A stretch of DNA of 64,000 nt from Calvatia gigantea (GCA_025093985.1 JACAAK010000008.1:1674001-1738000), one strand, 5' to 3'. Positions 10,279-20,788 are shown, counted from the first letter of the stretch. The notes: generated from the letters alone by a model not told the origin. Made by a program: numbers and translations.

Positions 10279-10822
10279 TGTTGAGAGAATGAGTAGACAT
10301 CCCAATATAAGTTCACACTACCTAAGCGTGTAGGCGTCAGCGGTGGAGGGTAGTCGTATTCATCCGGGAGACGGTCCAGTAGGAGAGGCGCATGGTAGCG
10401 GACATAGTCCTGCTTATACCATCGTACTCAGAGAGTCTTGAGGAGAGGGGAAGCGATGCTTAAAGAAGCTAGCGTAGAGCAGGGAAGACATAGTGTCTTA
10501 TGCCAAAGGGCATCGCTAAGAAGCGTACATACTATAATGCTACATAGGGTATATATACTAATATCCCTGGTCTGTGCACTCTAAACCTTTATACGGGTGA
10601 GGTCTAACTACCAGTAGCATAATTGGAGCATACTGTGTACGACGCATGTACTAGAAGGTTCCATGCGGAGTGAATAACCGACTACCTAAAGGGCGGTACA
10701 ACTACTGCGTACGTAGTCCGTGATGGTCCGTTATTATCGACCCTCTGAAGGTGAAATACTCGAACCCCGTTTCAGCTATAAATAGACTGAACCAACGTAG
10801 TGGTACGGAGCGAGATTCAATA
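10279..10822 (-). repeat. 5' LTR of the non-coding element
   Basis: About 544 bp on minus, ending CTCTCAACA. It starts TATTGAATC where the other LTR has TGTTGAATC, so the terminal TG reads TA or two bases were lost at the junction with LINE ORF1. The 469 bp shared with the left LTR show no difference. Confidence 0.7.
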
Positions 10823-11691
10823 CCCCCCGCCCTCAAACCAACCACTTTGTTGAAGTTATCAACAGAGGCCTTGTGCAGGCTCGCGTCCGTTGCAGGATCG
10901 AGTTGGTTCGCTCGAGCACGGCCAATTCCTGGTCGTTGCTCACCAACTTTGCCCCCACCCCGAAGGATGTCGCCATCATCGACGAGTGGGCCCATAAGGC
11001 GGTCGCTGAGGGCATTAAGCTCCAGCTCCGTGTCCCCGATTCCACATCCTACATCAGGATCGTGGATATCCCCTTCATCGACGAGCTTGGCCGCAAGGCC
11101 ATGACTGTCGAATGCCTCCTGGGCCATCTGTCGAAGTCTCCGCATCGCGAGGACTTCGCCATGCTGTCTCACACCCCGCGCATCTCGCGCAACTCCGCCA
11201 GCTCTGACACTTGCACAGCTTGGCTCGACCTAGCCGACTCCAAAACCGGCACTCGGATGAAGTGTCTTGTAGGGCGCACCGTCCAGATTGGAACGCACTC
11301 CTGCCGTGTGCAGCAGGCTTCCGCCCGTACCGGGGTCCCCTGGTGTCAGCGCTGCTGGTACTGGGGCCACCCCACTGCTATCTGTCGATCTCGGTTGAAC
11401 AGATGCCCTATCTGCGCTGGGCCTCACACTGCTGAGAACCACCGCACTGTCGCCGGTTGTTGTCATCCTAAGGATCTCAACAAGGCTACCCCCGAGGGAC
11501 AACCGTGTCCCCACAAATTCAAGTGTCTTAACTGCGGTGGTGAACACCGCGCCGACTCCCATTCGTGCCAACTTTGGCGCCACCGGTATGAGGCCGAGTG
11601 GATCAAAGAGCACTATAGAAAGGTGAGTGAACGTCGTCTTTCAAGGATGGCGTCACGATCCGCTGATAACAATTCAGCATCCGCGCAATGA
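10821..11691 (+). pseudogene. LN3 ORF1, C-terminal part with zinc knuckles
   Basis: Continues ORF1 after the insertion (TPRPQTNHFVEVINRGL). A folded segment (WSLLTNFAPTPKDVAII, then LQLRVPDSTSYIRIVDIPF) is followed by CCHC-type knuckles: CQRCWYWGHPTAIC, CPICAGPHTAENH, and a third Cys/His cluster around CLNCGGEHRADSHSC. Such modules bind element RNA. The frame is open to the stop at 11689-11691, which overlaps the ORF2 ATG at 11688 (ATGA), suggesting coupled translation. Confidence 0.85.
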
Positions 11692-11968
11692 ACCCCGAGC
11701 CTGACGAGTTGAAGCGTTTCGTGAAGGGTAGATTACGTATTTTGTCATTTAACGTAGCGAAGAATTACTGTATACGTTATTGGACACTTTGCTAGAGTCT
11801 GAAAAAGACAACTTCGACATCATCTTCGTCCAGGAACCACCCTGGCGAACGATTAGATCCGCCCCCTCGACGCTCGACGCCGAGGGTGAGCCCGTCATCG
11901 GAGCACCTAAGCACCCTGAGTGGTTATATATGGTGAGGCCGGCCTCCACTGCGGAGGAGCGAGATTGA
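11688..11968 (+). pseudogene. LN3 ORF2 start: endonuclease N-terminus, broken
   Basis: Begins MNPEPDELKRFVKGRL; the ILSFNVAKN and QEPPW motifs mark the N-terminal strands of an apurinic-type (EEP) endonuclease, with Glu of QEPPW as a metal ligand. About four extra bases near 11767-11775, compared with LN4, shift the frame. The frame is then closed by TGA at 11966-11968 after EERD. The same TGA occurs in LN4 (21058-21060), where CGA would restore the family frame. Confidence 0.8.
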
Positions 11969-11977
11969 CCGCGTGTC

Positions 11978-14900
11978 ATGGCGTTTGTCCACACACAGAT
12001 CAAGAGACTGAGGCCCTCGCTTAGGCGGGACCTCATTGATCACTGGGATGCGATGGTTCTCACCATCTTCAATCACGGCCGCGAACGCCACTTCATGAAT
12101 GTTTATTCTGACGATGAGCACACTGCGATCAAACTTCTCTACGAGAAGCGTGATTCTTTACCCCAGATGCACTACATGGGGGGCGATTTCAATTGCCATT
12201 CGCGTGAGTGGGACGATTGCGTCCCGCATCACCACCGACCCGCCCAGCAGCTTCTGGAAGCTGCCGACGACCTCGGCCTTGGGATCTGGTTGCCAGATTC
12301 CAGGGCCTCTACTCATGTACCTCGAGATCCAACCAAACGCCAATCGGTGATTGATCTGATCTTTATCTCCGATCTCAGGTGGCGCATCGCACGTCCCCAG
12401 ATCAGATCGGATCTGACAGGCCCGTCAGACCACCATCCGCTGTCTGTCACGATCCCTATCCGCCCTGAAGACATCACTAATGTCAGAAGGGCATTTCCCA
12501 AGAACTCGGCAGCGACTGCGGAATTGCAGTTCCTGGATGAGATCAGAGAAGGGGTGTATGGTCTTCGGGATCATCCCCTTACCTCAGCGCGGGATGTTAA
12601 TGTCCTGGCATCGGCTATTGGGTTGGTGTTCTCTGCAGCGTGGCATCGCCACACTGTGGAGGTGCACATATCCGCAAAGTCTCAACCCTGGTGGGATGAG
12701 GACTGCAGGGCCGCCCTTCAGGCCCACAGGGATTCTTCGGACCCTGTGGACTGGAAGGCATTTCGACGCATTGTGGCATCTAAGAAGCGCAAATTCTTTG
12801 ATGAGAAGATTGAGGAAATTGCTGAGACCAACAAGCGCCCCTGGGACCTTATGGAATGGGTCAAGGCGTGCAAGTTGCCTGCATGTGAGGCTATCTCCTA
12901 CCAAGGGGAGCCTTGTCATACTATGGACTCCCTATGGGAGGCCCTTCATGGTACCTACAACTCTGCTTCCGGGCGCGAGTGTGATACCCCCGTTATTGAT
13001 CCGCTCCCTACGCTAACGCGGCGGGAATGGGTGGACTTCTCAGCCAAGGAACTGGTGGATGCGTTGTCCGCCTGCTCTAAGGTCTCTGTGCCGGGCCCTG
13101 ACCACGTTACGTGGAGGATGCTCAAACAGATCGTGCTTGGGGATGCCCTGCCGGTCTTCGTACGTCTAGCTAGCGCCTGTATTCGTTTAGGCTGTTGGCT
13201 GGAGTATTTTAAAGAATCTATGTCGGTTATTATCCCTAAGCCGGGTAAGCCTGCATATTCTACACCCAAGGCCTTTAGGCCTATAGTTCTTCTCAACACG
13301 CTGGGTAAGCTGTTTGAGAAAATGATCGCGACTAGGCTCCAGTTTGACTCTGTCAAATTTGGGGTCTTTCACCCTAATCAGCTCGGAGGTGTGATCCAAC
13401 GGTCCACTGAAGATGCTGGCCTGATGCTGACCCACATCGTAAGAGCGGGTTGGGCTAAGGGCCTCAGGACTAGCGTTGTGGCTTTTGACATAGCGCAGTT
13501 CTTCCCGTCATTGCACCATGATATGCTGGTGGCAATACTCCGCAAGCAAGGATTCGCCCCTGAGTTGGTTGAGTTCTTTGCGCACTACCTGGTAGGACGG
13601 AAGACCCAGTATTGCTGGGACTCTTTCAAGTCCGAGCCATTTCCATTGGATGTGGGGGTGGGGCAGGGGTCTGCCCTCTCTCCCGTCCTGTCGGCCCTAT
13701 ACATAGCTCTGCTAATGTGGCTTTTCGACAGGGAGGCGTCACGTCTTGGGACGACTCTTTTGTCATATGTCGATGATGGCACCATCATTGCCCAGTCGAA
13801 GGACTGGGGATCTAACCTTGTGGCTCTTAAGGAGGCATATGGTATTATATTCAGGCTCTTTGAGCGCTTCGCCTTGGTACTTGAGCATGACAAGTCCGAG
13901 GTCTTTCACTTCTCCCATAAGCACGGTGATGATAATCCACCAATAGACCTGGGCTTTGCCCCGTTCACTGGTGATACGCCGCTCCGGCCCAAGCCTTATT
14001 GGAGGTATTTGGGCTTCTACTTCGACCGCGCCCTTACTTTCAAGGAGCACGTTCGTTATTACTCTACTAAAGCACTCTCTACGGTGAAAGCCATGAAGAT
14101 GCTTGGTAACTCTACGAGGGGCTTGCGGCCTATGCAGAAGCGCCTCCTTTATCGGTCGTGTGTCGTTCCTATTGCGACGTACGGCTTCAAACTCTGGTTC
14201 TTCAAGGGCTCTCGCTGTAAGGCGGCCCTTAAGAGTCTGAACGTCATGCAGAGACGGGCGGCCCTGTGGATTACAGGCGCTTTCCGGACTGCTCCTACTG
14301 GGGCCGCGGAGTCTTTCGCGGGTCTCATACCTATCCAGCTTCACATACAGAAGCTTGCTGTCAGGTCGGATTACAGGATTAAGACCCTGTCACCTAACCA
14401 TCCTCTCAGGGCTCTTATGAGCCCTGAATACTCTGGGTCTGCTAAACTGCACACTCGCTCCATTGGCCTTATGTCTCCTGCGATCCGCAAGAGGACTAAG
14501 GGCTCCTTGATCCAGGCTGATGCCAGCCTGGTGAACCTCGTCGAGGAATTTGAGCCTATGGCTTCAATTAATCGACCCGGATACCGCCTGATGGACTGCC
14601 ACCCTGAGCAGGTGTCGTTCATGGAGGTGAAGCTCAATGCGGAGGGTAACACCGACCCCAAGCATATGTATGCTCTCAACGCGCGCCTTAGGGAGTGCAG
14701 GGAGGACCTCGGGATTGTCTATATGGCGACGGACGCGAGTCTGCCGCTCCATGGCAAGTTCCAGGCAGTTTCATCTGCCCATGTCTACCGCCAGCGGGAG
14801 TGCCTCCGGGAGATCACTCGCGTGGCAGGCCGAGTCACAGCACCTGATGCTGAGCTCATGGCCATTGCACTTGGCATTCATTTTGCTCTTAAGCAGGATG

Positions 14901-15214
14901 GCGTCAGGCTTATACAGGTGTTCACTGACTCTATTGCGTCAGCGAAGCTTGTAGTTGATCCGTCTACACACTCCGGGCAGATGCTGTCCCAGGGGGTGTG
15001 TGTGGCGCTTAAACGATGGCTCTCTGGGGACCCCCGGAGAGGCATTGAATTCCTCGCTGTCCCTTCTTCCGAGAAGTGGGAGTTCCACCATGCTGTTCAC
15101 CGGCATGTCACCTCGTTCCCTTAGGTCGCTTATGGTCTGAGGCCGTTCACTTCCATTGCCCGCCTGTGTAAGGAGGCGGTCGATGATGTTCTGGAGTCAT
15201 GGCGTCAGCTGTAC
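11978..15214 (+). pseudogene. LN3 ORF2: endonuclease, reverse transcriptase, RNase H
   Basis: A 1048-codon frame (11978-15124) followed by an in-frame stop TAG at 15122-15124 (CAG in other copies) and then more ORF2. Visible motifs are GGDFNCHSREW and SDHHPLSVTI (endonuclease), AFRPIVLLNTLGK, AFDIAQFFPSLHH, GVGQGSALSP and LLSYVDDGT (RT, YVDD catalytic pair), then ATDASLPLHG, DAELMAIALG and FTDSIAS (RNase H). It should nick target DNA and copy its own RNA by target-primed reverse transcription. This is the most complete ORF2 in the window but cannot work as it stands: N-terminal break, late stop and LTR insertion. Confidence 0.9.
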
Positions 15215-15844
15215 TGTTACGTGCGTTACCTTACTTCACAACCGGGCCCGGATCGTCTCCACTCAGGGAGAGGTTCAACGCTATAGCCCAGGAGTATTTG
15301 ACAAGTCTCAATGACTTCTGTGCAGGCTTCGGATCGCTCCCTCGAGTAGAAGCTCGCGCTTGCCTGAGAAGTCCGAGTTAAGTGTCACTGCAGTCCCCAA
15401 GGTTGTTAGCCTTGTAGCAGACGAGCGAAGATAAGGAAGCTTGTTACTAGAATAACCTAAAGTAATACAAAGTACTACTTAGGGTTTATATACTAGCTGC
15501 GAATAGGAGATAAGAGATTACGTAGTAAGTAGATATGAGTCAACGAGAACTACTACGGGTTAATTGGTAATCTAAGGAATCATAGGGATAGGTGAAATGA
15601 ATAGAAGAACGAGTACGAGTCATAAGAAGATGGAGTCGGGTAAAGAGAAGTACGATGATGGGAAAAGATAAAGGTGAAACAGGAACATGATTCAGAATGA
15701 ATCATAAGAAGCAAAGGTAGAAGTACACGTGATAAATAAATAAAGAATGGACCGGGGTATACAAGAAAAAACAAGAATGGAAAGTCCATACGGAAGGTTA
15801 ATACGTTAATGTGGAGAGTCCGGGGATGTGGTAAGTTCGTAACA
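15215..15844 (+). repeat. Solo LTR, 630 bp, with 5-bp TSD
   Basis: Starts TGTTACG and ends CGTAACA (perfect 7-bp terminal inverted repeat). It is flanked by TGTAC at 15210-15214 and 15845-15849. It interrupts ORF2 of LN3 between QLY and STSSYKG. No internal coding sequence; it is the product of LTR-LTR recombination of an element family not otherwise present in the window. Confidence 0.92.
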
Positions 15845-16230
15845 TGTACTCTACCTCTTCTTATAAGGGGCGTAGTAATATGGATCTTGCCTCTGGGGCA
15901 GACCCTACTGTTCCGGGGAAGCCAACCTACCTTTCCGGTGGGCCCTGGCTCCCTCATGTTAGCGGCTCTAACTCGCTATGCGCGAGGGCCGTGCGTGCCG
16001 TTACAGGTCATGCTCCGATTGGGTCGTACCGCGTGCGATTCTTTCCTACTGAGAGCGTTAGCTGCTCGTGTGGCGCCGCTCTTGAGGGGCGCTATCACAT
16101 TTTCGTCAGGTGTCCCAAACACAAGAGGGAACTCGACAGACCTCCTCAGACCATTCGTGAGCTGATAGACTTCCTGAACACAAACCCGGGGGCCTTTGCG
16201 TTCAGACCAGATGATGCTGGGATCGGTTGA
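15845..16230 (+). pseudogene. LN3 ORF2 C-terminus: zinc knuckle
   Basis: Resumes ORF2 after the solo LTR (YSTSSYKGRSNMDLASG), contains CSCGAALEGRYHIFVRCP and ends DDAGIG with TGA at 16228-16230. The same C-terminus is found in LN2, LN5, LN6, LN8 and LN9. Confidence 0.85.
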
Positions 16231-16958
16231 GCTGGCGCGCGTGGGGGGCTCCTGCGGGGTCGCTGGTCTTCTGGCCTACTAGGTGGAGAAGTTGTAAGGC
16301 AACAGGGGTGGGGTCCCTGGGGGGTGCTTCTGGCCTCGGCTAGTGGTGCTCCTTTCCTGGGCCTGATTGGGGGCTTCGCGGGGGGCGAAGGCGTTAAATA
16401 ACGGGGGTGGGGTCCCCGGGTGGCAGTGTGGGTTCGTCCTGCTCAGCTGCTTTCTTGGGCACCGTCTAGGCGGCGCTTCGAGTTGCTACCCTGCTTACTG
16501 TGTTGTTCTGGGTCAGGACTGGGCTGATACCCTTTTACTTGGGAAGTTGGGGGTAAGGCGGCTCCAAGTGGGGGCTCCTTGCGCTGGCTCTCCTGACTAC
16601 ACCTGTCCCCCTGAGGGCACTCGGCTGCCGTTGCTGCTGGGTCCGCCTCTTGAGGGATGGTCAGGGCACCGCCGCCTTGCGGCGATGCGTCACTGGGTGT
16701 ACACCACAAGACCTGGGCAACTGGGTCTTCCTCAGTGTGATGGGCATTTCGGGCGACCGGGGGATTTGGCAAGTAGGGGGTGGTCTGGTCTGGTCTGGGT
16801 TAGCGCTTGGGTTGGGTTGGGCTGCTTCTGAACAGTAGATTACTCTCAACTCATCGGACTTTGTAGTTGGGGCTTTGTACTTAGCTACACGCGGACTGCG
16901 ATCGGGCACCGCATTATAAATTGGCGCAAGCCATGAATTTAAAAAAAAAAAAAAAAAA
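16231..16958 (+). other. LN3 3' UTR and A-tail
   Basis: About 710 bp, GC-rich, without a supported gene; long antisense frames here are compositional artefacts. Ends with the family tail hairpin (GCGG...TGC...GCA...CCGC) and an A-run at 16941-16958. Confidence 0.85.
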
Positions 16959-16973
16959 GAGAGCCCTTGAAGA

Positions 16974-17460
16974 ACCAGAGTTTAAAGCCATATGTCGCAA
17001 TAGGTACAACACACGACCGATAAAGGAGGCGCTTCTGCATAGGCCGCAAGCCCCTCGTAGAATTACCAAGCATCTTCATGGCTTTCACCGTAGAGAGTGC
17101 TTTAGTAGAGTAGTAACAGACATGCTCCTTAAAAGTAAGGGCATGGTCAAAGTAGAAGCCCAGATACCTCCAATAAGGCTTGGGCCGAAGCAGCGTATCA
17201 CCAGTGAACGGGGCAAAGCCCAGGTCTATCGGTGGATTATCATCCCCGTGCTTACGGGAGAAGTGAAAAACCTCGGACTTGTCATGCTCAAGTACCAAGG
17301 CGAATCGCTCAAAGAGCCTGAATATAATACCATACGCCTCCTTAAGAGCCGCAAGGTTAGATCCCCAGTCTTTCGACTGGGCAATGATGGTGCCATCATC
17401 GACGTATGACAGAAGGGTCGTCCCTAGACGAGACGCCTCTCTATCGAAAAGACGCCTCTC
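16974..17460 (-). pseudogene. LN2 ORF2 RT fragment
   Basis: Minus-strand RT piece beginning FDREASRLGTTLLSYVDDG and reaching the RT/thumb region up to the LN3 insertion; the YVDD pair is present. It is fused on its N-terminal side to ORF1 by an internal deletion. The junction contains an ~18-bp tandem duplication (the stretch reading TTCGATAGAGAGGCGTC on minus occurs twice), which looks like RT template slippage. Confidence 0.85.
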
Positions 17461-18148
17461 TATCGAAATTAGACTGACCAGTTGGAGAGCAATCCAACCA
17501 GCCATTGTTAGACAGGGACTGGACAAACGCCAGGGCGGCGCCCAGTACCACTGTGGTAGATTCCGCGCTGAGCGGCATAGCATGCACAGACCTGAACCAA
17601 GAGGACAGGTTGTACAGGGATTTGGCTGCGCCCTGGACGTCCACAGCGAGGTGTTCTTCGTCACCTGCCAACGCTGCTACAGATGGAGCATACTCCAAAT
17701 CGCCGAACGACTCCACTGACATGTCTCTGCCAGCGGAGCTCCCAGGGGGATCGGTGGCGATCGCAGAGGCAGCAGCCCCAGGGGCCACTACCTCGTCCTC
17801 GTCATCGTCGAAAGAGTCCGCCATCTCCATTGGCACAGGAGAGGGGGAAGTGGCACGAGAGGGAGCACAGGACCGAGGTCGGGCAGTTCCACTTGAGGAG
17901 GTTGATGATGGCGGCTGTGCCGTGATCGGGACGGCAGCGTAACATTGGCGCGTGCCCTCCCCAGAGGAGGCCTGGGTTGAGGCGCGGGTTTGGTAGCGGG
18001 GTTGTGGCTGCTGGGAGCCCACACCCGGAATACGAGCGATCAGGTCGGGGGACAATTGCGGCGGGACTGGGTCGTCAGCCCACGGGTCGTTTGATGAGCT
18101 GGGTGGCCTGCGGCTCATACCAGCGAGTAGATCAGCAACTAGGGACAT
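17461..18148 (-). pseudogene. LN2 ORF1 N-terminal part
   Basis: MSLVADLLAGMS...SPTGQSN, closely similar to LN3 ORF1 residues 1-230 and then cut by the deletion into ORF2. Pro/Ser-rich and acidic as in LN3. Upstream, 18149-18241 is the 5' UTR (the same CTTCCTTTTCCAGC start as LN3). Confidence 0.85.
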
Positions 18149-18241
18149 GCCCTAGCCAAGCGTTGGGGTTGCGGTGTATTCGATGCGACTAGACTACAGT
18201 AACTGCCCCATTGATGGTGGTGGTTGCTGGAAAAGGAAGGT

Positions 18242-19711
18242 GTGTCCAACAGGACCTGGGAGATTGTTGAGCTGCCTCCTGGGAAGAAGGTGATCAACTC
18301 TGGCTGGGTCTTCAAGGTCAAGCGCAATCCAGATGGCTCTGTGGAGTGCTACAAGGCCCGTCTTGTTGCAAAGGGCTATTCTCAGCGCCCTGGCTATGAC
18401 TACACTGAAGTCTTTGCTCCCACCTTCCGTCCTGCCTCCCTTTGCCTCATTATTGCCTTAGCTGCAAAAGAGGGCTTCAAAATGCAATCAGTTGACATCT
18501 CCTCTGCCTTCACCTATGGAGAGCTTGATGAGGAGATCTACATGGCCCAGCCTGAGGGGTATCACCAGGGCAGTTCTAACCATGTCTGCAGACTTACCAA
18601 GTCCCTCTATGGCTTGAAGCAAGCTGCCCGGCAATGGAACAAGAAGCTTTACTCTGTCATGGTCTCTATGGGCTACTCTCGTCTCCAGTCTGACAACTCG
18701 CTCTACATCTATTCTAAGGGATCAGTCAAGGTGATTGTCCCAGTCTTTATTGATGACATCACTCTGGTGTCCAAGGATGACTCTGCCATGAACTTGGTAG
18801 TCAAGGAGCTCTCCAAACACTTCAAACTTCGAGATCTTGGCCCTACGAGCTGGCTACTGGCTGTACAGGTGAAGCAGGACTTGGCCAACCACACCATCTC
18901 CCTTTCCCAGTCACAATACATACAGGAACTCCTTGAGCGCTTCAAGATGGATGACTGCAATCCTGTGAAGACTCCTCTCAGTCCTGGTCTTGACCTCTCT
19001 GCCGATGTTCCTACTCCAGATGAGCAACAGGAGATGAAGTCCATTCCCTATCTCTCAGCTGTAGGTTCACTTCAATACCTTGCCACCATGACTTGCCCTG
19101 ACATTGCCTATGCTGTCTCCTACCTTGGGAGATTCAACCACAATCCCTCACCCCGTCACTGGGCTGCTGTCAAGCACCTACTTCGCTATCTCAAGGGCAC
19201 CATGGACTACAAGCTTGTCTACAAGGGTAACAACAACTCTGAGTTGTTCCAGACCTATTCTGATGCTTCCCATGGCTCATGCAAGGCTACTGGACGTGCT
19301 ACAGGTGGTTATGTGACCAAAGTGAGTGGTGCGGCTGTTGGGTGGTCCTCAAAGTGTCAGAGCTTTGTCACCCTGTCTTCTACTGAAGCCGAGTATGTTG
19401 CTGCTGTTGAAGGAGGCAAGGAGATCATGTGGATGAGGAACATCCTAACTGAGTTTGGCTATCCCCCTTCCCTTCCTTCCACTCTCTTTGTTGACAACAA
19501 GTCTGGGATCAGTGTGGCGAAGAACCCAGAACACCATGGACGCATGAAGCACCTGGACTTGTGGTACTACTGGCTCCGGGATGCAGTGGCTGAAGACATC
19601 ATTGATCCTGTATACATTCCCACTGATGAGCAACTTGCCGATATTCTCACCAAGGCTGTCCAACCCAAAATGATCTCATTTGCTGTTCCTATGCTTGGTC
19701 TCACTCGTTAA
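18242..19711 (+). pseudogene. Copia pol fragment: reverse transcriptase and RNase H
   Basis: An uninterrupted frame of about 490 codons from the LINE junction (the open frame extends back into LN2). It starts in the RT entry region (NRTWEIVELPPGKKVI, GWVFKVK) and carries KARLVAKGYSQ, TFRPASLCLIIALA, VDISSAFTYGEL, SLYGLKQAARQW, the catalytic FIDDITLV, then RNase H (TYSDASHGSCK, STEAEYVAA, VDNKSGISVAKNP, KHLDLWYYWLRD, DILTK). This order is diagnostic of Ty1/copia pol. Gag, protease and integrase are missing, so it cannot be autonomous. It is much less mutated than the gypsy copies. Confidence 0.92.
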
Positions 19712-20073
19712 GGACTGTCTGGATCAGGGGGGTGTGTCAGGAGTGCTCCAGACAGTGTTAGATGGACTCTCCTGAGTCAGGGCTCCAAGGTTTGGTAGGA
19801 CACTTGTGGAGTTGTCCAAGGAGATATGGACTTGTACATAGAGATGTGGACTTAGAGCCACAATGGACGCTTTTGTGATCATGTGACTTGGTCACATGAT
19901 GGTTGAACTTAGTTAGAACACCTGTGGATGCTTTCTGGCTCTTTAGCCTCTTACAACAGTCCACAGGACTGGTGTTCAATAAAACGCGTTTTTCTCGAGA
20001 TTCTCCCTATCAAGTCGCGTTGTTTCTTCAGTGTTAGGACTGCCAGATGTTCCCCTACGCGCTCCCTTCAACA
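19712..20073 (+). repeat. Copia polypurine tract and 3' LTR
   Basis: A purine tract around 19724-19734 (CAGGGGGGTG) lies directly before the LTR, which starts TGTCAGG at 19735 and ends TTCAACA at 20073 (339 bp). It lacks the second copy of the CCTCTTACAACAGTCCACAG block seen in the LTR at 334-650. It abuts LN4 ORF1 with no recognisable target duplication. Confidence 0.9.
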
Positions 20074-20788
20074 CATCGATGAGTGGGCCCACAAGGCGGT
20101 TGCTGAGGGTGTTAAGCTCCAGCTCCATGTCCCTGACTCCACATCCTATGTCAGGATTGTGGATATCCCATTCATCGATGAGCTCAGCCGCAAAGCCATG
20201 ACCGTCGAACGGCTCCTGGGCCATCTGTTGAAGTCTCCGCACCATGAGGACTTCGCCATGCTGTCTCATACCCCGCGCATTTCGCACAACTCTGCCAGCT
20301 CTGACACCTGCACAGCTTGGCTTGACCTAGCCGACTCTAAGACTAGCACCTGGATGAAGCGTCTTGTGGGGCGCACTGTCCAGATTGGAACGCACTCCTG
20401 CCGTGTGCAGCAGGCCTCCACCCATACCGGGGTCCCCTGGTGTCAGCATTGCTGGTACTGGGGCCACCCCACTGCTATCTGTCGATCTCGGTCGAACAGA
20501 TGCCCTATCTGCGCTGGGCCTCACACCTCTGAGAACCATCGTGCTGTCGCCAGTTGTTGTCATCCTAAGGATCTCAACAAGGCTACCCCAGAGGGACAAC
20601 CATGTCCCCACAAATTCAAATGTCTTAACTGCAGTGGTGAGCACCACGCTGACTCCCATTTGTGCCAGCTTTGGTGCCACTGGTATGAGGCCAAGTGGAT
20701 CAAAGAGCACTACAGAAAGGTGAGTGAACGTCGTCTCTCAAGGATGGCGTCACGATCTGCTGATAACAATTCAGCATCCGCGCAATGA
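20074..20788 (+). pseudogene. LN4 ORF1 C-terminal part with zinc knuckles
   Basis: Begins IDEWAHKAVAEGVKL and keeps CQHCWYWGHPTAIC, CPICAGPHTSENH and the CLNC...HADSHLC cluster, ending SASAQ-stop with the ORF2 ATG overlapping at 20785. Frame open, N-terminal two thirds lost. The open frame runs back into the copia LTR, but that extension is fortuitous. Confidence 0.85.

Larger units (their letters stand above)
4281..10822 (-). mobile_element. 6.5-kb non-coding LTR element (LARD-like) with copia-type primer site
   Basis: Two direct repeats (4281-4749 and 10352-10820) are identical over 469 bp with no gap. On the minus strand the right copy extends to ...CTCTCAACA (10279) followed at once by GGTTATGGGCCCC (10266-10278), the half-initiator-tRNA site. 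The left copy begins TGTTGAATC directly after a purine tract (4752-4763). This is LTR-PBS-interior-PPT-LTR order, but the 5.5-kb interior has no frame above 131 codons and no recognisable gag, protease, integrase or RT motif. That fits a large retrotransposon derivative moved in trans. The left LTR lacks its last ~71 bp, and no target duplication is visible. Confidence 0.75.
3042..16958 (+). mobile_element. LN3: near full-length LINE carrying two insertions
   Basis: 5' UTR 3042-3138, ORF1, ORF2, 3' UTR and an A-run at 16941-16958. It is flanked by the 15-bp duplication GAGAGCCCTTGAAGA (3027-3041, 16959-16973), a typical target-primed reverse transcription signature. Without the 6.5-kb element (4281-10822) and the solo LTR (15215-15844) the LINE is roughly 6.7 kb. 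ORF1 and ORF2 overlap as ATGA at 11688-11691. It serves as the reference copy for the family here. Confidence 0.9.
908..18241 (-). mobile_element. LN2: antisense LINE, split by LN3
   Basis: Two pieces of one minus-strand LINE: 16974-18241 (5' UTR, ORF1 start, RT part) and 908-3041 (ORF2 end, 3' UTR, T-run 908-935). The halves flank LN3 and share a 15-bp target duplication (3027-3041 and 16959-16973). The 3' UTR occupies about 936-1644 and is GC-rich. The element also carries an internal deletion joining ORF1 to ORF2. Its 5' end adjoins copia RT sequence and its 3' end adjoins copia LTR, so it probably went into that copia with loss of copia sequence. Confidence 0.85.

Noticed and set aside
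18224..18260. Copia ORF starting MLEKEG
   Set aside because: The first codons are antisense LN2 5' UTR; the copia frame simply runs open into it. The same peptide start appears at 3063 for the same reason.
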